From: Cadophora sp. MPI-SDFR-AT-0126
Taxonomy: Eukaryota > Ascomycota > Leotiomycetes > Helotiales > Ploettnerulaceae
Assembly: GCA_020747065.1 (NCBI GenBank)
Contig: JAGMVK010000005.1
Span: forward strand, 868,001 to 932,000
Length of the DNA stretch: 64,000 nt
Direction: 5' to 3'
Part shown: positions 56,145-64,000 of the stretch, in pieces
How positions within the stretch are numbered: position 1 is the stretch's first letter
Layout: each line of letters starts with the position of its first letter
Notes under the pieces: model-generated
Told to the model about the DNA's origin: nothing
Databases searched by the model: none
Seen by the model: the letters and a program-made list of their open reading frames with translations, nothing else
Position numbers and translations under genes: made by a program

Positions 56145-58481
56145 ATGGCACCAGAACAGAAGAAACGGGCCAGGCCCGTAATTAATACCGGCCAGCGATC
56201 GAAAAAGCGGCAGAAGATTGAGCCTGCGAAACTGGCGAAAGATGCCGTCGTCAAGCGCCCAGTGGTACTGGATACACTGCCATGGAACGAAGTGCAGATG
56301 CCGGACATGTTCAATGATGCCGAGGGATTTTTCGGCCTAGAAGAGATTGATGGAGTAGAGGTCATTCGAGAGGGTAATACCGTCAAATTTGTATGTATAT
56401 AGGACAGTGAAAAGGCTTGTGGGGATTAATTCGAGTTAGGTTACTGCTGCGAAACCTACGTTTGACGAGGACGAAGAATTCGAAGGGTTTGGTGACGAAC
56501 AACCAGATACAAAAGCACAAAGTAAAGCTGAAGCTGGCAAGTCCACCCAGATATCGAAAGAGAAGCATGAGGCGACAGGGAAGAAGGAGAAGCAAAGGGA
56601 TAGGAAAGAGGAAAGAGCCAAAAAAGACAAGGCCAAGAAACCAGAGACGAAAGAAGACGACAAAGCAAAACCCAAGGATTCCAGCACAAACGTTTTCAAG
56701 TTGCTGGAAGAGGACGCTGAAGCGGAGGAGACTGATGTCTCAGGATGGGCAGGAATAGACCTGTCTCCCGATACACTCTCTGCTCTTTCAAAATTGGGAT
56801 TTGCTAAACCTACCTTGATTCAGGCTTCTGCAATACCAGAAATTCTTGGAGGCCACGATGTGGTAGGGAAAGCATCTACTGGATCTGGAAAGACACTTGC
56901 ATTTGGGATACCTATACTGGAAAGCTGGTTAGAAAGATACGGCGAGCTGGATGAAACAGCACTGAAAGAGTCAAGGCCTCCGACTGCACTGATTCTTTCT
57001 CCTACTCGCGAGTTGGCACATCAGTTGACGGAACATCTCACAAGCCTTTGCAAGGGTCTTATAAATGCTCCTTACGTGGCCGCGGTAACTGGAGGATTGT
57101 CTGTTCAGAAGCAACAACGGCAACTCGCGAAAGCCGATATAGTCATTGGAACTCCTGGTCGATTGTGGGAAGTGATGAGCACCAGTATCGAATTGACAGC
57201 TGCGTTTAAGCAGATCAAGTTCCTAGTCATCGATGAAGCGGACAGACTCTTGACCGAAGGTCACTTCAAAGAGGCAGAAGAAATTATCAATTCTCTTGAT
57301 AGACAGCAAGATGCGGAAGAAGATGATGAACATGTCCCAGAAAGACAGACCTTAGTGTTCTCCGCAACTTTCCACAAGGGCTTGCAACAAAAGCTCGCTG
57401 GAAAGGGAAAGCATGGACTGATGGATGACGGAGAGTCAATGGAGTATCTTCTCAAGAAGCTCAACTTCCGAGAGGAGAAGCCGAAATTCGTGGATGTCAA
57501 TCCTGTTTCTCAGATGGCAGATAAGCTCAAAGAGGGCATGGTTGAGTGTGCAGGCACTGAAAAGGTGAGATAATCCTTGCTGTGAGATGTTCCACTTGCT
57601 AATTGTACCAGGATCTGTACTTGTATTCGTTGCTCCTATACCATCCGGACCAACGGACTCTCATTTTCACCAACTCCATCCAGTCGGTCCGTCGACTTAC
57701 TCCTATGCTACAAAACCTGAATCTACACGCCCACGCACTACATTCTCAAATGGCCCAAAAGGCACGGATGCGATCTATTGAGCGCTTCTCGTCTCCGAAA
57801 GCCACTAGCTCAATCCTCGTTGCCACAGATGTCGCAGCCCGCGGTCTCGATATTGGCGGAGTTCAACTAGTCATCCATTACCATCTTCCACGAGCAGCAG
57901 ATATGTACGTGCATCGTTCCGGTCGAACAGCTCGAGCCGGAGCCTCAGGAACTAGCATATTAATGTGCGCCCCCGAAGAAGTGGTTGGAATGCGCCGTCT
58001 CGTTGCAAAGGTACATGCTCAGAATGCCGTTGCCGGGGGAGGAAACAAGTTGAAGTACTACATGCGCTCATTGGATATCGATCGAAAGGTGGTAGCCCGT
58101 CTAAAGCCTAGAGTCACGCTGGCGAAAAAGATCGCCGACAGTGCCTTGGCCAAGGAGAAGAAGGGACACGATGATGAGTGGGTGAGGACAGCAGCTGAGG
58201 AACTGGGAGTAGATTACGACAGCGAAGAGTTTGAGGCTGCTGGCGGCATGAGGAAGGGGCGTGGAACGGGGCGGAAATTAAAAGAGAAGGAGATGAGGGC
58301 GCTTACGAAAGGAGAATTGGGCGCTCTCAGGGCCGAGTTGAAGAGCTTATTGGCGCAGAGAGTCAACGTTGGTGTTAGCGAGAGATATTTGACAGCGGGA
58401 ACTGTGGATGTAAATGAGCTCCTAAAGGGAACTCAAGGCAACTTCCTTGGGCAGGTCGATGGTATAGGAATGGATGTGTAG
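56145..58481 (+). CDS. mak5: Mak5 (DDX24-type) DEAD-box RNA helicase, 60S ribosome biogenesis
   Basis: Three exons (56145-56390, 56440-57564, 57612-58481) join in phase to 746 residues. The Mak5 hallmark VLDTLPWNEVQMPDMF, then DAEGFFGLEEIDGVEV, lies in exon 1. A Lys/Glu-rich linker follows. Helicase motifs in order: Q motif GFAKPTLIQ (about 202-210), Walker A ASTGSGKT (227-234), PTRELA, TPGRLWE, DEAD in VIDEADRLL, SAT in VFSATF, ATDVAARGLDIGGV and HRSGRTARAG. The C-terminus is basic and helical. Mak5 acts in the nucleolus in early 60S subunit assembly. An acidic insert (QQDAEEDDEHVPE) between DEAD and SAT is common in this family. Confidence 0.95.
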
Positions 58482-59299
58482 TCAGCTATAAGAAATGTCA
58501 ATGATCTCTTGTCGAACGTCAATTGGACAGAGAATTTACAAAGAATACTTCATTGTAAATCTCTATAGAAGAAGCCATGACCTGATATCTCGTACATAAC
58601 TTGCAGAAGCACTTCGCGGTGGTCAAAGGGCTGATTCCGATACCTGCTGACCCAGCTCCATGGTTTGCTGTCAAAGTGCTCGCGGAGATATTTAGAGGCC
58701 TGGTCAAAAGCGGCACACAGGACTTATTCCGCCTTTGTAAGCCCCAAAACTCAATAAATGTATCAAGTATTGCTTCATGAGACATTGATGAAGAGGTGCG
58801 AAGGTCCTGGCCTCTCATGAACTTCACGGGAGAAGATTTGGCAAACGATTTTTGAAGGGAAGGCTTCATTAGATCTGACTAATCAGCAAGGTGTTTCTTA
58901 CCTGACCAAGACTTGCATTTGTGGTTGAGTAGGTGATACGCTCTGATGAATCTGGACGGAGATTTACCGGTTACGTGGATGTTCTCTTGGTCATTCGTCT
59001 GCGACAACGACGGTTAGCTAGCAAGGTATAACTTACGACTGGAAAATCTTTGTAGGTGGTGGTATTTCAAGTGTTTTACGATAGTTCTAATTAAACTAGC
59101 CATTAGGTATTTTCGAGGACTAGATCGCTTTGAGGCACACACGAACGAAAGGAAACACGGTCAACGCTCGATATGCTTTTGTCCCATTCTGTCCTCCTTA
59201 CGACGGGGCAGTAGATGCAGGCAGTCTACGGCGGGTCGATCTCTTTTGCTTCTCTACGTTTTCTCATTGGTCGATCAATTATTGCTTTTATTCTCTTTG
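58482..59299. other. intergenic, about 820 bp
   Basis: Between Mak5 and the decayed regulator. A minus-strand frame at 58519-58869 has no family content. No zinc-cluster sequence, which the pseudogene downstream would need, was found here. Confidence 0.45.
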
Positions 59300-60187
59300 G
59301 AGGACTACGTGGCTCATCCTGGAAATCTTTTCCGTTTGGAGGCGTCAGGCTGCCGTGTAAATAACGAAGCGAGATTTGCTAGCGAGAGAGCGTCGACGTC
59401 GTATAGGCATTGTCTGGAGTCTGCAGCCCGCGAAGTAGTTGATGAAGCCTTACAAGACAGGATAGTGAATCGGTCAATACCTGGGGAATTTAAGATTTCA
59501 AAAGACAGGAATTGGTCGCATCTGCGATCTCACTGGAAGCCTTCATCTTCGCGTTTGACGAGTGATCAGCTCGAACAGCTCCGGAACATTACTTGGCTGT
59601 GCCTATGAGCTGTTTCAACTCGCGCCATTGGTCGCGGATGTATGGCAAAGTAAGTGAATGCAAAGCAGGGGCCTCATGGAAGACGCCACAGATTGATGAC
59701 AATGACTGGCATGAATTCTTGGGAGAATACTCCACCCTTCATCTCCAGATTTCAACTTGGAAACTTTCCACCTGGTGCATCGGATTTCGCGAATGGTGAC
59801 ACACTTTACCAAGAAGCATTATTGGCGTATCTGGAGATGTCAATCTCTGATGCAGTCGATCTCGAGGTCGTCGAGCGAATTGAGGTCGCCATGGCTCTTT
59901 TGAACGACATACCTCAGAATGCTCCAATTGCTGTCACTCTGTATTGGCCACTCTCGTTATTTGCCAGCATAACCGACAATCCTCAGTACCAAAAACCGAT
60001 TCGACAACGATTTAGACACATATATGACGACCTTGTAATCGGAAATATTCTCACCGTCATCGAATTCCTCGACCGCTTGCGGGGCGGACAGCAGACGACC
60101 ACAGCCGAGCGGAATGAGCATCCGAGGCAATCAACTTCACTCCAGAGCCTGACAATAAGACACGGGACTGATATACCTTTCCTTTGA
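59300..60187 (+). pseudogene. decayed fungal transcription-factor gene (C-terminal part)
   Basis: Segments in three frames read as one fungal-regulator C-terminal domain: EARFASERASTSYRHCLESA up to LEQLRNITWL (frame of 59300-59600), AYELFQLAPLVADVWQ (shifted, from 59601), a middle piece with EFLGEYSTLHLQISTWKL (shifted again), and PPGASDFANGDTLYQEALLA to the stop at 60187 (frame of the first piece), which includes ITDNPQYQKPIRQRFRHIYDD. Each change is a +1 step, two clear and one likely. No zinc cluster is found upstream, so the 5' end is missing or elsewhere. The intact-looking tail suggests recent decay; sequencing error or unusual splicing are the alternatives. Confidence 0.65.
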
Positions 60188-61337
60188 TTGCAGCGGCAAC
60201 CGAGATATCATCTTAAGTGGGTCTGTTGCCGTGAGGACACCAGATACCAAGATCTGACAAAAGTAGCTGAGAAATCGTTGCCAGACTGAAGGAATTCGTT
60301 CCAATGAGTTGTGCTCTTGGGAGACGGGATCCGATGCCAGGGGTGCAACAGACTCCAGCCGGAGGTTCCCCAGCCTGTCAAAGTTGCCGTCCGAATGTGA
60401 ATATCTCTTCCGAGCTCAGACATCCACTGAATGGCAAAGAACGACCACTGAGAGCTTTTCATAATGTGAAAGCCTCCTTCCAAGTACCAGGGCAAGAGCA
60501 CATATCATGCACTAGCCATCGTTGTCACTGGCGTGCTACCGGTAGAAGTCTCGTATTGTTGGAGAAACCATGTGGAAACTCTTTGTCTTCATATGGTCTG
60601 CAAGCACCTCGATCCGGAAATGGAGCCCGTCTATAGATATTCAGTGGTCGAAGTCCATCTAACAAGCTAATAACTTGAGGTCCGGGCAACAAAGTCTCTG
60701 TTCAATTTGCGAGGATTGAGGGGAAGTAGCCAAGCCCAGGATCTCCATGGTTTAACTGGAGATCCAAGGTGTGATCTTACTAGGTCGGCATAAGGCTGCA
60801 TCAGAGAGTGTATCAGCGCATGATGGCCCCATAAACATCTGATTGAAAACGTGGCCCTTGTCTGAACCTTGGACCAAGATAGTTTCAGAAAGGAGAGCCT
60901 GCACGATGATTAGACAGATTTAAGAACTTACTAGCTGGAAAGGGGGAACACTGCATGCATGCAGCTGCAACAGACCCATGAAATCAGTTATACTCCATCA
61001 CGTGATAGGATTCGATCGGCGAAACCCCATATCACGTCCCGGATAGGTCCCGATCGCGAACACACAATTACCCGGTATCACAGTGGGACTGAAATGCCGG
61101 TGCAGTCGAGGGCACGGGTCGTCCAGATTTCCATGTGGGCTCTGTATTCCGCGATCCGCGATTCTATCAAGCGTCGTCCGGATCGAACCAACTAAAATGC
61201 CTCTTGACGTCTTTGATATGAGGGCCAGATTCGTTTAAGTAGATAGTGAAAACACAGGACAAAACAGCTCTTTCACCTGAGCACACAGCTATGTCGTGGC
61301 TCCATGAGTCGTAGTATTCCTCGGTCAAAGGTTGAGC
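60188..61337. other. intergenic, 1.15 kb, photoreceptor promoter region
   Basis: No gene called. The right-hand 350 bp upstream of the LOV gene contains several GATC motifs, and an E-box CACGTG lies at 60999-61004. Minus-strand frame 60208-60501 lacks family content. Confidence 0.5.
61013..61186 (+). promoter_or_regulatory. cluster of GATC motifs, candidate light-response elements
   Basis: CGATCG at 61013-61018 and 61051-61056, GATCCGCGATT at 61153-61163 and GATCGA at 61181-61186 lie 150-325 bp before the ATG of the VIVID-like gene. White-collar-complex light-response elements have GATC-type cores, and vvd is a direct WCC target in Neurospora (known). Function here is inference from motif and position. 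Confidence 0.45.
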
Positions 61338-62233
61338 ATGAACTCGGAGTATCAGGAGCAGGCGAGGAGGCTAAACGAGGTGAGAGTTCGCCTGCTGGAG
61401 CCGCGCTTCCATTGGTCTCGGATTCGGCTTGGGCCATCACGTGCATCTTACTGATATTTGGTGATGGCTTGTAGATTCGAACTCATGCTGGACAAGGTTC
61501 TCAAAGAGGAGCTACGAGCTCGAATTCGAATGGAAGTACCGCGGAGAGTTCTTCCTGGAATGGCTCATACCAGAATCAACAATGGGCGAACAGCCAGCCG
61601 GTGAATGATCCACTCATTTACCAAGGAGTCTACGCACCTAGTGGATTTGATATGATGGACATATTGGTATGTTTGTTTTTGTTGGCTCTCGCTTCCCGTA
61701 GAACATTGCCCTCCAGTTCGTTGCGAAGAGAATTCCTCCAGAACCATGGAACAAGAATATGAGCGTTTCCAAGTTCCGTTCGTCCAGACTCGCATATCCT
61801 GGCTTACCTGAACCCACAGCTTCAAGTGTACAACCGGCCAAATCCTCAGATCCAGATCGGAAACGTCGATAGTGCGGTAGCTCTCGTCCTCTGTGATGCC
61901 GAAGCACCGGATTACCCAATCGTCTACTGCTCTGAGCCCTTCGAGAACCTCACTGGATATAGTGGGCAAGAAGTCGTGGGTCAGAACTGTCGGTTCCTGC
62001 AGCATCCCCCAGGAAGACACTGTGCAGATCGCAATATAAACCACGCAAATTCAGTGGCTAAGACGGAAGTAAAGCACAATATCAGCAGCGGTCGTGAGTC
62101 CCGGGTACGATTTACGAACTTCAAGAAAGATGGGACGCAGTTCACGAATATCTTGACGCTTATTCCGATATCTTGCCAAGGGAAGAACTACATCGTGGGA
62201 TTTCAGGCTGATGAGGGAAGCCTGTATCGATGA
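61338..62233 (+). CDS. vvd: VIVID/ENVOY-type LOV-domain blue-light photoreceptor
   Basis: Three exons (61338-61379, 61475-61666, 61820-62233) join in phase to 215 residues. A Ser/Asn/Gln-rich N-terminus leads to the VVD-like N-cap YAPSGFDMMDIL and LQVYNRPNPQIQIG. The LOV core contains PIVYCSEPFENLTGYSGQEV and GQNCRFLQ, with the photoactive Cys at residue 135; the loop after it has the long fungal form. VRFTNFKKDGTQFTN and YIVGFQADEG, including the flavin-contacting Gln, complete it. There is no other domain, as in VVD and ENVOY, small proteins that adapt light responses by binding the white-collar complex. At the position of Neurospora VVD Cys71 this protein has Val98. The symbol is by homology only. 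Confidence 0.88.
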
Positions 62234-62902
62234 GGAGACGCCGGGCTCAAATGGTATTTCAAAAACTGTCGGGGAGTTCATAGTCTGTTCGATTGCATTG
62301 ATGGCATCGTTGGGATAGGCCACATGATTGGCATAGGAAAGGTTCATTAATGGCAAATATCCCAGATTTCTGCTTGTTTGTCTGTCGTCGATATAAAGAC
62401 GAAGGAAGTGACGTTGCAGGCAATGGTCATATAGGCAAAAGCAATATAGGAGAGTGATTGGAAATAAGCGCAACCGAAGGCGATCTCCCCAGAAGCCGCA
62501 CTTGGCTTTCAGCCTCCCAACGATAATCGTACGACAAGACCCACTGCACTGGAATCCGCTATATCTTTTGAAGTCGACCACCTTCGTTGTCTCCTTGCCA
62601 CCTCGCATAGCTGCAAGACTACTGTGATATTTGCAACCCTCTTGCCCCTTCAATATGTTTCAATCGATCTATCAGTTAGGGAGAGATAAAAAAAATTACC
62701 TATAATGACTACCGGGAAATGGCACCTGCCATTACAATGGTTGAAATGTGCCTGTCTGGGATAAAGCCTCGCTGCCACTCTAGTAGTTCAACATGCTAGC
62801 ACAAATTCATGATTTATTCGTATAAAGGCGCTTCTCTATTCGCCATGATATCGTACAAACACAAAATATGCATCGTGTCGCTCCTCAATGCCAATTAACC
62901 AT
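62234..62902. other. convergent 3' intergenic region, 669 bp
   Basis: Between the convergent stops of the LOV gene and Rpn7. The 200-codon minus-strand frame that enters it from within the LOV gene shows no family content. No gene called. Confidence 0.45.
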
Positions 62903-63953
62903 CTATGCACGTTCGCTACCTCTCAATCTCACAGCTTGACCATATTTTTGAAGCTTGGTGATGAGCTGATCACCTTGCTTCACAACGTCGGTATATTGCT
63001 TGTTCTTGTCGTCAGGTCTATTGGTCTCAATGATGCCCTTACCGGTGACACGGTCGATAGTACATGGGATACGTTCAGCTGCGATGAACTTGGCCAAATC
63101 CCTATAATGGTCAGGTCATGAGAAGTCTTGGGCAGAATATAGATGCTTACCTATCCAGGAAATCAACTGAGACGCCGAAATCGTTGGCCATGCTTTCAAG
63201 ACCAACGACACGGTAGCTTTGCAGCAGTTGCTGGTAAGCACGGAGACGCATCTCTCTGACGAACCAGCCACGGTGCTCATAGAGGTAACGATCTTGGGTT
63301 AGAAAGCTGACCTCAACAGCTGCCAGAGCTCCAAAGAATGATCGGTAGCTTCCGGTGTACAAACTACCAACAAGTTGCGCAAGCGGCGAGAAATCAACGG
63401 CAAGCTCGGCCTCTGGTTGATCGCTTCCCAGTGTTGTGAGGTTCACGGCGGTTTTGGCAGGAGTTGCAGATGAGACATCCTTCATCTCTTCATCAGCACC
63501 TGGGCCAGCTGACAATGCTCCCGACAGAGCCAGAAGCTTGTCCTCACCATCACCAAGAATTGCCTTGATCTCTGGTGCATCGACGACCTTGGACTTGAAA
63601 TCAACACGCTTTAGCGAGACGGATCCTGCAAGTACGGAATAGACGACAAGTGACGAGTAGCTGCAGAGTTCGTAGCTGGTAAAGGTCGAAAGACTGTCGA
63701 GGAGGAGAGGGGCGGCCGAAGCGTATGACCGTACTGTGAGGAGGTAAAGACCTTGGTATGCCTTTAATCGATTTCTTCGATCCCAATCTCCACCACTCTC
63801 AACTAACGTCTTGGCTCGATCAACATGCTTCTTGACCAGTAGCTTGTCACCATAGAATAGACCCATTCGGATGATAGCAAGTACAATATCGATTTTTGTT
63901 CCCAAGACACCGGTCTTCTCGAATAGTTCTTCGTATGCTGCGATCGCACGATC
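62903..63953 (-). CDS. rpn7: 26S proteasome regulatory subunit Rpn7 (partial, 5' end outside)
   Basis: Two visible exons (63953-63151 and 63101-62903) encode the last 333 residues. The upstream acceptor at 63954-63955 shows that the gene continues past the window edge; 63954-64000 is intron. Family blocks are DRAIAAYEELFEKTGVLGTK, DIVLAIIRMGLFYGD, RLKAYQGLYLLTVRSYASAA (TPR-like helices) and YELCSYSSLVVYSVL. The PCI winged-helix region is AYQQLLQSYRVVGLESMAND, FGVSVDFLDRDLAKFIAAER and IDRVTGKGIIETNRPD. Rpn7 is a lid subunit of the 19S particle. An acidic/Ala insert (GPGADEEMKDVSS) is unlike compact yeast Rpn7 but common in filamentous fungi. Confidence 0.93.
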
Positions 63954-64000
63954 CTAGATTCGTTCATCATCAGCATTTATTCAAGCCTTGAAGCAGAAAT

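Noticed and set aside
61475..61500. ATTCGAACTC resembling a tRNA T-arm
   Set aside because: It is coding sequence at the start of LOV exon 2 and no cloverleaf can be built around it.
62051..62653. 200-codon minus-strand frame overlapping the LOV gene 3' half
   Set aside because: Half of it is antisense to the LOV core; no family content and no splice context.

Overview
The window reads as nuclear DNA of a filamentous ascomycete (Pezizomycotina). The genes carry many short introns (mostly about 45-70 nt, GTRAGT-like donors, CTAAC/CTGAC-like branch sites). They include fungus-restricted families: a Zn2Cys6 regulator, an AA11 chitin-active LPMO with CBM18, a Kre9-like wall protein, a PDR-type ABC pump, a CYP539-like P450 and a VIVID/ENVOY LOV photoreceptor. 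A Leotiomycete or related class would fit, but I cannot fix the class from sequence alone. No plasmid, phage, CRISPR, rRNA or convincing tRNA feature was seen. Gene models were built by hand: reading frames were joined at splice sites, and every multi-exon model given as complete was checked for phase.

Layout. 1-8 kb: the 3' end of an unknown gene, then a convergent pair of secreted carbohydrate-active enzymes (AA11-CBM18 LPMO and GH16 glucanase), then an Lsb5-like VHS/GAT trafficking protein. 8-18 kb: an orphan 908-residue protein, a small membrane-anchored orphan, a 117-residue orphan, a Zn2Cys6 regulator with a fragmented zinc-finger exon structure, and the SUMO ligase Nse2. 18-24.4 kb: an EEF1AKMT4-like methyltransferase, a methyltransferase-like protein with a membrane tail, a P450 divergent from it, and an Asp-nucleophile alpha/beta hydrolase. 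25.7-29.2 kb: a small orphan and the XPC/Rad4 repair protein. 31.9-39.2 kb: a Git1-like transporter, a Gfo/Idh/MocA dehydrogenase and a Kre9-like single-pass membrane protein. 39.5-44.8 kb: a complete 13-exon PDR-type ABC transporter. 46-52 kb: a plant-type Fpg DNA glycosylase divergent from Pex11, then an MFS monocarboxylate-type transporter. 54.6-58.5 kb: Trm7 and Mak5, divergent over 233 bp. 59-64 kb: a decayed regulator gene, the LOV photoreceptor with a cluster of GATC motifs upstream, and the 3' part of proteasome subunit Rpn7.

Functionally the region is mostly housekeeping genes (DNA repair: Rad4, Nse2, Fpg; RNA and ribosome: Trm7, Mak5; proteasome: Rpn7; peroxisome: Pex11) mixed with accessory genes for wall or chitin degradation, transport and small-molecule oxidation. 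There is no large secondary-metabolite cluster. The most interesting points are the light-sensor locus (GATC cluster and a Val where VVD has its dimer-switch Cys), the zinc finger spread over four exons with 14-nt and 22-nt exons, three likely GC-AG introns, the degenerate regulator at 59.3-60.2 kb, and several orphan proteins.
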